A stretch of DNA of 64,000 nt. It comes from Linanthus parryae (Eukaryota > Streptophyta > Magnoliopsida > Ericales > Polemoniaceae). The notes beneath the pieces were generated by a model. The model was not told the origin of the DNA. It saw only the letters and a list, made by a program, of their open reading frames with translations, and did not search any database. The translations under genes and the position numbers were made by a program. Shown here in pieces: positions 1 to 10,743 of this stretch. Each line of letters begins with the position of its first letter. Position 1 is the stretch's first letter. Location of the stretch: the NCBI GenBank assembly GCA_023055425.1, contig JALGPY010000003.1:71399491-71463490 (forward strand), in the 5' to 3' direction.

Positions 1-1
1 T

Positions 2-3000
2 GCTTCTAAGCCCAACAAGTGGTGTCCCCCAGGCGCGGTGGAGGAACGTAACAGCGGCAGAGCTGCAAGGTGGTTCGGGACAAATAACCCCAAGTGCGTT
101 TGGAGCCTGATATGCGACAATCGGCAAGATTTCATAGCCAGGCCCTATGCCATGCGTATTGAAAACGTGCGATGGTTTCCGAAACTGTATCCTTCTAAGG
201 GTGTTGTCTTCTCAGAAGAGCTCCTCTTCGAAGGTGGAGAGCACTTCCACGAGCGCTATCGCGAATTCTTTTGCTGGTGCCTGCGAGGCTCCCTTCCTGC
301 TCTCGCAGAACATGTTCGTGAGCTCATGCCGAGGTACGAGAGAATTACCGTGGATGTTGATCCCACTCGTGTTTCTCCCCAATTCGGCTTTGATGCAGTG
401 GCACCATCAATCTGGCCGCAGTCTATCATCAGAGGCTGCTATAAGCGTTTGTTGTCAAAGGAGTGTAAAACAGTCTTGCTGAGTAATCTCCCCTTCGAAC
501 AACCTGCAGGTAATCGTGAAGGCGGCTGTTCCAAAAACTGGCTCGCATACTGGAACGCCCAGCAGACAAGATTTGAGACGCAATCGGCCCCCCAGCCAAG
601 CAGAGCTCCTGTGATCAAAAGGAATTCTTTTCCTTTTCGTCCCAACTGTAGCCTAGACGAGTCTGAATATGGTTGTTATTCATTGCTGGATCGCGAGAAC
701 CATTTGTGTCCCACCATCATTCTAGATGAAAAGATTGCTGCGGTTAGAAAAGGTGACTCGCATGTCATCAGATATAGCGAAACTTTTGATAAGGTAAGCA
801 ACTTCTCTTGCATGCGCTAAGCTTCTTTACTTCAATATTTTGAAAACTTCATACTACGCTCCTTGCTGTAGTGCCACGTGCGGAGGTTTGCATCTGGTGA
901 GCGTTCCAAATCGCTGGTTAACACCATTGTTACTACAAGAAGGCAAGGACAGCCGTTTCGGCTAGCATCGAGAATGGATCCCGAGGTCGAGGCCAGGATT
1001 CGTGAGGTCATGAATGCTTTTGCTGATTCACTAATAGACAACACTCCGGCCTTGTCTCCCCCTAGAGATGATCCGTCTCCTCCAGCGACTGCCGCGCCAA
1101 GAGCGAAGAGACCCAGGCAAAGAGGAATTACAATTTCTTCCCCTAGAAGCGCTCCAACTTCCCCTCCTGCGAGGTCCCTTTCTGCCAAGGACAAAGGCAA
1201 AGGTCGCATGACCGGTAAAGCGCGGAAGGAACTCGCAGTGGAGACCTTCGTTCCATTCGGCCAGGAGGAAGAAGAGGAGAGGCGGGAGCCAAGAGAAGGA
1301 GATGAAGAAGAAGAAGAAAGAGTCGAAGATGTCAGAGTCAGAGAGGAAAATGTGATACATGAGGAAGAATCAGGAGGCATCTCAATCGCGCTTCCCTTCT
1401 CATTATCTTAACTCCTTTGCAATTTGGTTTGAGCGATTCGCTTCTTCGCAGATGATGATGATGAGACTATCAGTGGCCTTTTGGCCAAGAGGCAGAAGAG
1501 GGGTGCTCATTCTGGCGTTTCTGATGAACCCATAAGCGAGTACATTCTCGCCGAGTCCAGGAAGACAGCTGCGGAAGCTGCTGAAAGGAGAAGAAAGCGA
1601 GAAGAGGAGGAGCTCGAGCGTGTGAAGCAGAGGAGCATTGAAGAACAACATGTCGACGACCTAGTGCGTCCAACTGATGAGGAAGACGTGCTTCCAGAAG
1701 AGATGGCTCCTCAAGTGGAAGAGGAGGATGCGGCTCCAAAAGAAGATGCGGCAGCCCTAGAGCAAGCCCAAGCAGATTTTGAAGAAATCGCAAGCGGCAA
1801 TGAAGGTGAGATTTTTAATCTCGCAGTAACTTATCGAGATGTTATTGTTGGTGCATTAAAGCATGGTGTGTCAAAAGCTGACATTCGCCGTTGGCTAGTA
1901 GGCAAGTGCGGTGAACCCTCAGGTAATCACTTGAACGGTATGGGTGAACTAGGCTTAGCAACTCAAAACATAATCATGACTAGTTTCTTCGCGCCCCAGG
2001 TCACGCTCACCTTAAAGACATGCTTAACGAAGACACATTAATAGGGCAAGGCTCCACGTCCTTAGCGTATGACGAGGATACTGCAATCCCACCTTCGCGT
2101 GGAGGTGCTTGCTCTTAGCTTAGCAAAGATGGTAAAATAACATACGATACAAGTTACCTCACACCATCGCATTTTGTATCGCAGGCAATGCTGATGAACC
2201 CGTGTCGGAGCAAAGGAGTCAACATTCTGCGTCCTATGTCCCGGTGCCAAGTTCTCATACCGAGAAGCCCGTCGCCGCTGCTGAATATGCAGGAGAGCCA
2301 CTTGAGGACGTCATAGAACTTTCCGAAGACGCCGAGGCTGACACTGTGTTAATGGAGGAAGATGCCCATGCGGGTGCTGAGGAAATAGGGACGAATGCTG
2401 CTGATGCTATCGCATCTGAAGGTATCCCTCGTCAAGCTGCAACTTTTGCTGCCACCACACCTCCAGCAATGACTGAGTCGGCGGCTCCTCTTCCTGCGTG
2501 GAGCTTTTGGGGCTCGCAGGTCGGGGCTGCGATCGCACCTGGTGCGGGTTATGCTCTTCCCCCCAACTATGAGGAGTTAGAACTTGCAGCTGATAGGAGG
2601 GCAATGGAGCGAGGATAGTCTTCAACTACCCCGGCAATGCGCATTCCTTCTCTGCGCGAGATCCTTGAAGGAACCGGTATGTCGTGATTTGCTGTTCGCA
2701 GCTTGCATTCTTCATTTGCGAGTTTGATAGTCTAACTAGGCTTTGATATTGATTTAGGTTTGAAGCAAGCCGACGTGGACTGGCTAGTTCGGATGCGCCT
2801 CACCTACCCCCAGTCATTTGCGAGGTCTCTGGAGATAGGGCCCTTTGACAGGAGGCTGTTTCTTACTGAATCCATCTGGATTTTGGAGCAGTTGTCCGCG
2901 GCCACACCTGCGACCATTTCTCCTCAGAGTGCCGAATTGCTCTTTGGCATGTGCCAAAATCTTCTCGCCAAAGTTCAAGGCAGGCTGGGCTTCAAGTTTC

Positions 3001-3233
3001 TTATCAAAAGAGTTACCCTGATTCGCGCGGCCGTAACTTTGAAACGCGGCCACCAAAACCTCGCAGCTGAGAAGCAGAAGGTAGAGCAGCAAAAGCAAAA
3101 ATTTGAAGAGGCTATGAAGCTCTATCATGAGATGAATGCCAAATGCGAGCAATTGAAGCAAGAAGTGGAGCAAGTGGAAAATCTGAGCCGTCAGTTTACT
3201 CCCCATGACTCCTTGATCAAGGGTTTATTTTGA
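2..3233 (+). pseudogene. Five-exon antisense gene of the Tat element: plant-mobile-domain-like start, acidic middle, coiled-coil end
   Basis: Exons read <2-793, 872-1376, 1452-1805, 2185-2676 and 2758-3233, and every junction keeps phase. Three introns are GT-AG; 1377-1451 is GC-AG. About 872 codons lie in the window, and the frame is open at the left edge, so the start is outside. The first 260 residues include a WCLRGSLPAL stretch and a VSPQFGFD motif, resembling the C-terminal part of plant mobile domain (PMD, transposon-derived) proteins. The middle is rich in E, D, A and P with basic patches. The last 80 residues are heptad-like (AAEKQKVEQQKQKFEEA) and probably form a coiled coil. One in-frame TAG at 2616-2618 breaks the frame, so this copy is probably dead. 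Tat-lineage elements are known to carry extra, sometimes antisense, genes; the exact relationship here is inferred. Confidence 0.7.
1377..1451 (+). other. GC-AG intron in the antisense gene
   Basis: The upstream exon ends in phase 1 at 1376 and the downstream exon starts at 1452 after CTTCTTCGCAG. The only donor nearby that keeps the frame is AG|GCATCT, giving an in-frame Gly-Asp-Asp-Asp-Asp-Glu junction. GC-AG introns are a small minority of plant introns. The call depends on phase logic rather than on transcript data. Confidence 0.55.
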
Positions 3234-4619
3234 TTTTTGAACAGTAGCAAATAAGTAGCTGAAACATTATTGTAATGTTGATAGGGTTTCTCCCTCTTTT
3301 TTTTTTAAAAGAAAAGAAGAAGAATTGAAATGCCCGTTTTGCCCTTTCCAGGATTTGCTAGAATATCTCTGTGCATATCTAATTATGACGTCAGCAATTG
3401 ATATTTTGCCTTGATTTTCGCGCTAATTGCTCATTAGATAAGCACGCTTTCCTTGGGAAGTCCATCCGAATCATGACCATCCGTCATTAATTAGGATACG
3501 CAACTGAATCGTCGTAGCCTTTAGTAGGGTAATTGATTGTTACCACTTTTCAAGGCATAAGTGACTGATCCTTACCCTCTTTTCAAATTCTGCTGACTCA
3601 TCTTGGCAACTGAAGAGTCTCCACAAGGTCTATATAAACCCTGCCTTTTGCTATTTAAGTTCTTCATCCCAAAATGTGGTTTGCCGTGAGTCCTTACGAC
3701 TGCTGGCTTCAACGCTTGTTTTTCGTTGATTCATGGCAGCTTCAAGTTGTGAAACCTGAGTTTGTGCTTTGTGCTATAGAAATAGTTTCCAAGATCTGCT
3801 TTATAAGGCTTATTGATCTTTATAACTATCATAAAGAAAATGCAGATAATACCTCATGTTTGTTCGAAGAATTTTCTTCGTCTATTATGCTTGCAGGTCA
3901 TGTTTCCGGCCGCCTCCCGGCGAGGTGCAGCGCCGTACTGACCTTGCTACCGACTCGTAATGAACGGCGGGATTCTCCTCCAGCATGCCTGGAGGAGAAT
4001 TCATTGCCCCCACGTTCGTGAGCTCAGGGTGGCGAGCCATTGTGCTCGTTTCCGTGGACAAGGAGCCCATTGCCCGAGGAATAACTGCTCCCCTGTTTTG
4101 CACGGCTGCATACGCCGGAACAGGTGGTTCCTCTGGTACATATCTTGATCAGACAGAGGCCTTGTCAGATCCTGAGATCTTGGACGTAGCGTCACCCAGG
4201 TCTTGCTGTTGGAGATGTAGCGAATGGCGGGCTGATCTTCTTGCAGGAGCGCCCTACTTGCTACAGATCTTTGGTCGCAGATCTGTGTATCGCATAGCTT
4301 GTGCTAGGACCGTTAGGTTCATCCTTTCTCAGTTAGGATTCCCCCGATGTGTAACTTCTTGTTTGTAAGTTACTTTTTAGATGCATTGTAAGCCATGTTG
4401 GCTGCGTAGTTAGCTTGATTTAAGCTTTTTCGCTTGTAAGCTGTTATCTAGACTGATAAATTGTAAGTCCTTTGGACTCATAGTGATAAATCGTTTTGTA
4501 TGATTTGCTGTCTTGTTACAACAAATTACGATTTCGCATGCGTATTGGAAAATTTCGCCTTCTGTAGTGCTATATACACACTTTGCATTGTCGCTTATGA
4601 TTTGCTATCTGCCGTATAA
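3234..4619. other. Non-coding spacer between the antisense gene and the minisatellite
   Basis: No recognised protein is present. A short 3' UTR-like stretch with a T-run (3296-3307) follows the antisense stop. A TATA-like site at 3630 has an ATG at 3674, and a splice-acceptor-like TTGCAG stands before GTCATGTTTCC near 3896. Small unrelated reading frames up to 127 codons occur between 3674 and 4368; I recognise none of them. Confidence 0.5.
3630..3640 (+). promoter_or_regulatory. Putative plus-strand TATA box
   Basis: CTATATAAACC lies 34-44 bases before an ATG at 3674, with AT-rich sequence upstream. The spacing suits a Pol II core promoter. It would drive a transcript antisense to the retrotransposon. 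No conserved product was recognised downstream, so it may be fortuitous. Confidence 0.3.
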
Positions 4620-5390
4620 ATCTGCAGATATATTTTTAGATCGTTCGAGATCGTGCTTGCGCAGCTTTGCTATCTTGGCAGATAGGCTTGTGGTTTGTGT
4701 CAGATTAAAGTGCAACTGCTATCTCATTAGATAGGCTTTTGTAGATCACTTAAGATCATTTTGCATAATGCTGCTATCATAACAGATAGACTTAAGAACG
4801 ATTTTAAAATCTCATTTGTATAATGCTGCTATCGCGGCAGATAGGCTTGAAAGCTCATTCATGATCATGTTCGCATGGACTGCTACCATAGCAGATAGGC
4901 TTAGGAGATCAATTCAGATTGCTTTCGCATAGGCTGCTATCGTGGTAGATAGGCTTAGAAGATCAATTAAGATCGTTTGCGCATAGGCTGCTATCGTTGC
5001 AGATAGGCTTAAGAGATAAGTTAAGATCATGTTTGCATGAGCTGCTATCGTGGCAGATAGGCTTAAAAGATCAATTTAAGATCATATTCGCATGAGCTGC
5101 TATCGTGGCAGATAGGCTTAAAGGATCAATTAAGATCGCATCTGCGTAGGCTGCTATCGTGGCAGATAGGCTTAGAAGATCAGTTAAGATCGTTTTCGCA
5201 TGAGCCGCTACCGTGGCAGATAGGCTTAAAGGATCAGTTAAGATCGCATTTGCATAGGCTGTTATCGTGACAGATAGGCTTAGAAGATCGGTTAAGATCG
5301 TTTTCGCATGGGCTGCTATCGTGGCAGATAGGCTTAAAGGATCAGTTAAGATCGCATTTGCATTGATTGCTATCACGGCGGATAGGCTTT
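4620..5390. repeat. 54-bp minisatellite, about 14 units, in the 3' region of the Tat element
   Basis: The motif GCAGATAGGCTT recurs about every 54 bases, from about 4680 to 5381. Units near 4680-4850 are diverged; units from 5000 to 5390 are homogeneous. The last six or so alternate between two variants, one with GATCGTTTTCGCATG and one with GATCGCATTTGCATAGG, suggesting a 108-bp higher-order unit. Because 54 is a multiple of three, the array stays open in one minus-strand frame (5071-5376), but this is not evidence of a protein. Tandem repeats between pol and the 3' LTR are known in Tat/Ogre-type elements. Confidence 0.85.
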
Positions 5391-5596
5391 TGTTAACAAT
5401 AATAATGAACTAAATGAAGCGATGAAAACAGCTAGAAGTATAAAGTTCTTCTCATTTGGGAGAAGCCTTTTTGTTATAGAACTCTCATATGGGAGAGATG
5501 AGATTACAATTCTCTCATATGGGAGAGAAAATGTGTGAATCATAGCAATACAGAGCATAAGGAAACGTTGTAATAAAACGCATATAATGAGAGAAG
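5391..5596. other. Spacer with short near-palindromic repeats
   Basis: Three copies of a near-palindromic box occur about 30 bases apart: TTCTCATTTGGGAGAAG near 5448, then CTCTCATATGGGAGAG near 5481 and 5512. The stretch links the integrase end to the minisatellite. No reading frame is supported. Confidence 0.5.
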
Positions 5597-6547
5597 TCAG
5601 GGATAATACTTCTTAATCCAGCGCATGTTGACTGAGCTTGGGGTTGAGGTTGTTCTGTGTAACCTCCGTATGCTACAGTAGCCACTGTCAAAGACTTCTG
5701 TGACTTCAAAGGGTCCTTCCCAATTGGCTGCGAATTTTGGGTGAGCCGCCTCTCGCATGCAATGGTCAGATGCGCGCAAGACCAAGTCTCCAACTGCAAA
5801 GTCTCTTCGTTGGACTGTTTTATTGTACGCACGAGCGATCCTTTCTTGATATCGTTTGTTGGTCCTTTTAGCTTGCTCCCGCTTTTCTTCTAGCAGGACC
5901 AAGTCATGGTCGCGTTGATTGTCGTACAATGCGTGGAAAGCCAATCTTGCAGAGTTAACCTTTACCTCCGCAGGTACCACAGCCTAAGCTCCATAGCATA
6001 GAAGGAATGGCGACACCCCTGTGGGTGTCCTTGGAGAAGTCCGGTAAGCCCACAGGGCTATGCTCAGAGAATCAGCCCACTTCTTGTGGTCATCTGCGAC
6101 CATCTTGCTCAAAATTCTCAACAGCGTCTTGTTGGTCGCTTCTGCTTGCCCATTTCCCTTCGGGTAGTACGGGGTGGAGCATATCTGCCTGATGTTGTAT
6201 TCTGCTAGCTTCGCGGCCACCTGGCGATTAACAAAAGGAGTGCCATTATCCGAAAGGATGGTGTTTGGAATTCCGAACCTGCATATAATGCTTTCTTGGA
6301 TGAAATGGACCACAGCTAACGCATTTGCCGTCTTCAGTGGTATCGCTTCTATCCACTTATTGAACAACTCAGTCGCGGTGAGAATGAAGTGATTCCCATG
6401 TGAGGTTGGTCGAATGGGACCAATAAAATCCAGAGCCCGCGTGTGAAACGGCCATGACGTTCCCAATGCATGTAGATCTACAGCAGGAGCGTGTACTAGA
6501 TTACCTTTAAATTGGCATTCTGGCAGCGTCGTACCTTGGCGCGGCAA
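5597..6547 (-). pseudogene. Tat element integrase, catalytic core and C-terminal part
   Basis: The frame from 6547 holds the catalytic core: ALDFIGPIRP with the first Asp, ILSDNGTPFVN with the second, and PKGNGQAEATNKTLL with the Glu. The cellular role is insertion of the cDNA into chromosomes. The core ends at an in-frame TAG (5984-5986) within LCYGA-stop-AVVPAEV. The usual residue there is Glu, so a single nonsense change explains it. The same frame continues to 5597 with a chromo-like or GPY-type C-terminal part (GPFEVTEVFDSG). The N-terminal zinc module is in another frame because of a shift near 6530. Confidence 0.85.
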
Positions 6548-7569
6548 TCAGCCTCCATCGTGGGCCAGAAATATCCAATTGAGAGGAGTTGTCTGCATAA
6601 TTTCGCACCCCCCTGATGTTCCACCTGATGAGAAAGGTCCATCACTTCTTGTGCTTCCCTGCTGTCTAGACATCGCAGCAAGTTACCTTCATGGCCTCTT
6701 CGCCAAAGCAGGTTTTCTTGTACCACATATCGGGATGCTTTCCTCCTCAGTTTCTCAGCTTCTTTCCTTGATTCGGGTACAGTACCCTGGGTGAGAAATT
6801 CAAAGAGTGGTTTCCTCCAATCCGCATCATCATCGGTCAGAGCAATGAGTAAAGAATCTTTGATCAGCGCGCAACTCTCGCACGTTCCTTGTATCAGTGC
6901 TGCGGCCGTTGACATGTTTGGCCAGTGGATGCCATATCTCTGGGCTTTCCGATAGATTGACACTTCGCTTTCCCCGCAAGAATGTTGATGGATCTTTTCT
7001 AACAGCAGCTGTCCCTCTTGCTCGGAGACGCATCGCATAAGTATCCCGCCAGGGCCCTTGTAATAGAGGGTGTTGTCAAGTACGCAATACCCCTTTGTGG
7101 ATGGCCAGTTCTCGCTGCTCGTGCCTTCTGCGATGGCCCGTAAGATTGACTTTCTCCAGTCCGCATCGTCCATGCATTCATCGTCGCACGCGTCTTCTGT
7201 TAACGCCGACGATGTTCGCACTTCAATCGACATTCTCGCAGGACATTTGTCCGTGCTAACCTTAGATCCCAAGGTAGCCAAAGCATCTGCATGCCTGTTA
7301 TCCGCTCGGGGCTTGTGCTCGTACCTAACATCGCAAAATTGTTGCACCAGTTTTTGTACCAAGGTTCGGTAGGATAGTAGATTTATCTCCTTCAAACCGT
7401 ACTCGCCCGAGGCTTGCTTGACGATTAGCTTGGAGTCCCCCATGACCGTCAGGTTGCTTACTTCCAAAGCTTTCGCTGCACGAAGTCCCGCAATGAGGGC
7501 TTCATATTCTGATTCGTTGTTGGGTGACTGCGAGGTCAAGCTTTGCGGACATTTGAATGACCTCCCCAT
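6496..7569 (-). pseudogene. Tat element second RNase H and duplicated integrase zinc-binding modules
   Basis: Residues 17-105 form a second RNase H domain (NNESEYEALIAGL, VMGDSKLIVKQ, NRHADALA), as expected for the extra RNase H of Tat elements. Two similar modules follow at about 134-233 and 247-350. Each starts with DDADWRK and runs to a Cys pair: CESC in the first, RRC plus a Cys after a frameshift in the second. The second has the H-x3-H of an integrase HHCC finger (HQVEH); the first has IHQHSCGESE, with Glu where the second His should be. The start of the RNase H domain lies in the preceding frame, so a frameshift lies near 7530. The frame is lost again near 6530. Confidence 0.8.
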
Positions 7570-9052
7570 CTGGTTTGGTCAAGACTATCCCAATGCCTCC
7601 ACCTTTCCGTGTTGATGAACCGTCAAAATGGAACGTCCAATAGGGCAAATCAACTGCATAGATCTCAGGTCCTTCGAATTCTTCTTCAATCACAGGCTCA
7701 TGACTGTTATCGGGGAACTGCGCCAACAAATCCGCCACCGCCTGCGACTTGATCGCCCGCGGTCGCACGCATGTGATATCGTATTGGGAGATGGTCATAT
7801 ACCATTTTGCCAATCTTCCCCCAGGAGTGGTGTGAGTCAAAAGATATCGTATGGGATCACTCTTTGTGACCACCACTACTTTGTGCGAAGCAAAGTAATG
7901 TCTCAGCTTTTCTATTACGAAGAATAGGGCAAGGCAATGACGCTCGATGTCCGTGTACCTTGATTCTGCGGGCTGCACAATGCAAGAGATGTAGTAGATG
8001 GGCCTTTCTTGGCCCTCGTACTCCTGAGCCAAAAGAGCTCCTATGGACTTCCTCGTTGACGTCAGATACAGCAAGAGCGGTGATCCTAATTGAGGCGCGA
8101 TCATTATTTTTGAAGATGTCAGCAGCTCCTTTAGTTTTCCGAACGCAGCTTCGTGCTCCGGAGTCCAGCTGTATGCGGCATCTTTCTTGAGAAGGGCACT
8201 GAAACAACAGGTGATTTCGGCAATCGCTGGGATGAGTCTTCGCAGATATGATAACTTTCCCAAGAACGTTTTCAAGGCACTTTGATCATGTGGCGGAGTC
8301 ATTCCGGTAATGGCTGATACTTTCCCAGGGTCAGGTTCGATTCCTTGGCGATGCACTACGCATCCCAAGAAATTCCCTGATGTCACTCCGAATGCGCACT
8401 TCATGGGGTTCATCTTCAGTTGAAAGCGTCTGCATCTATTGAACACTTCCCGCAAATCCGCCAGGTGATCTGCCTCCTGCTTGGATTTAACCACCAGGTC
8501 ATCCACATAAAATTCCACTTCCTTGTGCATCATGTCGTGGAACAGGGCCATCATGGCCCGCTGATAAGTTGCACCTGCGTTTTTGAGACCGAAAGGCATC
8601 ACCGTATAGTTGAATACCCCCACTGGGGTGATGAATGCGGTTTTCCGCGCATCTTCAGGGTCCATCTTGATCTGATTGTACCCGCTGAAGCCGTCCATGA
8701 AACTAAACATGCGATGACCCGCTGTCGAATCAATAAGCAGATCAATGTTGGGGAGCGGAAAATCGTCCTTGGGGCAGAAACGATTGAGATCCCGGAAATC
8801 CACGCAAATGCGAAGCTGTCCATTCTTCTTTACCACGGGCACAATGTTGGCCAGCCATGTGGGATGGTGATTCGGCTCTATGAACTTGGCGTCTAGGAGT
8901 TTGACAATCTCCTGTTTAATCTTCACGTTAAGCTCCGGCCTGAAGCTTCTTGTGCTCTGCTTTACCGGCTTAGATCCCGGAATGACGTCTAACCGATGCA
9001 TAGTGATGCTTGTGTCCAGACCGGGCATCTCATCATACTCCCATGCGAACAC
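7502..9052 (-). pseudogene. Tat element reverse transcriptase and first RNase H
   Basis: The domain starts FAWEYDEMPGLD and includes PVVKKNGQLRICVDFRDLN, FMDGFSGYNQIKMD, the VMPFGLKNAGATYQ block and the catalytic FYVDDLVVKS. A retroviral-type RNase H follows (SIGALLAQE, ESRYTDIERHCLAL), then the beginning of the second RNase H (FHFDGSSTRKGGG). It copies element RNA into DNA. An in-frame TAA (9059-9061) directly precedes KDVFAW, where Tyr is usual. Further in-frame TAAs lie at 9203-9205 and 9440-9442. Catalytic Asp residues are present, but the polyprotein cannot be made whole. Confidence 0.9.
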
Positions 9053-9439
9053 GTCCTTTTACTCAGTCAGGAGCTGTAGCAGTCCTTTCTCCTCTTCGCT
9101 TGTGAGGTCCGCACTCAGAAAGACCGGCCTCTTCTTTTCTTCGTTCGGGCTTAGGAACACCTCCTTTAGCTCTTGCTTTTGTGGCCTGGGTTTGTCTTCC
9201 ATTTATTCGGGTGCTTCTTTGAGCTTCTCTTCTGGAGTGCTCTGCATTGGTTTTTCCGTTACCGCAACCTGCTCGATTTGGTTGATTTGCTCAGGGATAT
9301 CCCCATGCCCGCGTGAGGACACCCCCGCGCACCTTCATATGCGATAGCATTTCTTCCCGTTGGCGTAGAAACTCTCTATCTCCTTGCCTTCAGGGTCATG
9401 CTTTGCTATTCTCTTCAGAGTGTACACGTTCTTTCGCTG
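9053..9439 (-). pseudogene. Tat protease-RT linker, broken
   Basis: This stretch lies in the same frame as gag-protease and RT but holds TAA stops at 9203-9205 and 9059-9061. The frame ends LLTE-stop-KDVFAW, matching the usual linker just before RT. No separate gene is seen. Confidence 0.7.
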
Positions 9440-10738
9440 TTAGGCGATCCGCGGCGCCTCTTCCAGCGTGGGCGGCTTTTCCTTGGCATCCTCCCTTGTC
9501 ACCATCACTCCCGCAGGTGACTGATCCTTGATATCTTCCCATAGGGGTAAAGGAGTAGGGTTGAATGGTCCCGGTGTTTGCTCATCCGCCATCTCGGTGA
9601 ACCACACCGCCTCGCTGAGATGTGCTTCATCCATGCTGAATGGATTCGTCGAAGCCGGTATCTCGACTATTCTGTCGTTCCAAATAGCTTTCATCACTTG
9701 GTGAGCTGTTGAAGGGACAGCATCAAAGCGATGAATCCAGGCTCGACCTATGATCATGTGATACGTAGTGTTCGCATCTATGGCATAGAACTTCGCTGAG
9801 CACTTGATTTTGCCAATCTGGACACCCAGGCGGATCCATCCTATCGTCATTCTAGAGTCACTTCCGAATCCCATCAACGAGTATGGACGTTTGACAATCT
9901 TGTACTCGGGGATCCCTGCTAGCTTCAATGTGTGGAGCGAAACGACGTTAAACGCTTCTCCTCCGTCGACGAACGCTCTTTTGAACTCGACGCCATTGAT
10001 GATGGACGTCACATACAGAGGCCTCTGGTGGCTCGCATCTGTCTTCTTGTCGCTGGCGGAAAAGGTCATGATCTTTTCTGTAGAGCGAGATGCCCTGATG
10101 ACTTTCCCATTGGAGACTACGAGCTCCTCCTCGTAGTCTTCTGCTATCCTTAATATCTCTTTTGTCATCTCCGTCCGGCATTTCTCTAAGAAGTTCATCT
10201 CGTCGAAGAATCTGCTGAAGCCGTGCGACCCCTTCATCCGGTCGGCACGTTCGTCCTCTGTGTCTACGATGTAGTCTTCATCGTCATGGACTTCTGCAAT
10301 GATGGGTAGACCATCCTCTGCGACCTCTTCCAGATCCACAATCGAGATCATAGCGACCTCTTTACCTTTCGATTCTTGCTCCGCATGGGCAGGAAGTGGA
10401 TTGTTGCGCACATCCTGCCTGTGGTCGCTGACGATCAGCTCGCCATTCTTCATCTTTTGGCTGAACACAATCCTGAGCTTCTTACAGTCCGCTGTGGGAT
10501 GCATGACCTTGCCGTGGTACTCGCACCACTTCGGGTCCCTCACCATCTCCTTGGAGGGTGCCCTCTCGAGCGGCGGTAGGACACCGTCCTTGCGCCATTG
10601 CCTGCAGAGGTCGCTTGCTTCTTCCACCGAACATGGCAGAGGTGGTGCATCAAAATTCACAATCTTCGCCTGCTTCTGGGGTGAAACTGTATTGACTTCA
10701 GCTTCGCGTCCCCTCTTATAGCTGAATCTCCCGATTTT
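9440..10738 (-). pseudogene. Tat element gag C-terminal part and aspartic protease
   Basis: The frame holds a zinc-binding stretch (WCEYHGKVMHPTADCKKL) typical of Tat gag. The retropepsin-like domain follows: FVDGGEAFNVVSL carries the catalytic Asp, and YHMIIGRAWIHRF is the usual second block. The site reads DGG rather than DTG or DSG. The copia insertion lies at its right end, and reading continues in phase into 19237-20445 across it. It ends at a TAA (9440-9442), apparently a nonsense change, because the same frame resumes into RT. Confidence 0.85.
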
Positions 10739-10743
10739 GAAAG
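10739..10743. repeat. Target-site duplication GAAAG, left copy
   Basis: GAAAG directly precedes the left copia LTR (TGTAGGG) and is repeated at 19237-19241 directly after the right LTR. A 5-bp duplication is the normal result of Ty1/copia integration. Confidence 0.95.

Noticed and set aside
3985..4368. 127-codon plus-strand frame as a gene
   Set aside because: No recognisable domain, and overlapping frames are open too; it is left as unexplained spacer.
5071..5376. 101-codon frame with a repeating ILTD-LSLSATIAA pattern
   Set aside because: It is the translated 54-bp minisatellite; the period is a multiple of three, so openness is expected.
4680..5390. CRISPR-like array of regularly spaced repeats
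   Set aside because: The whole 54-bp unit repeats with no unique spacers, in a plant retrotransposon; it is a minisatellite.
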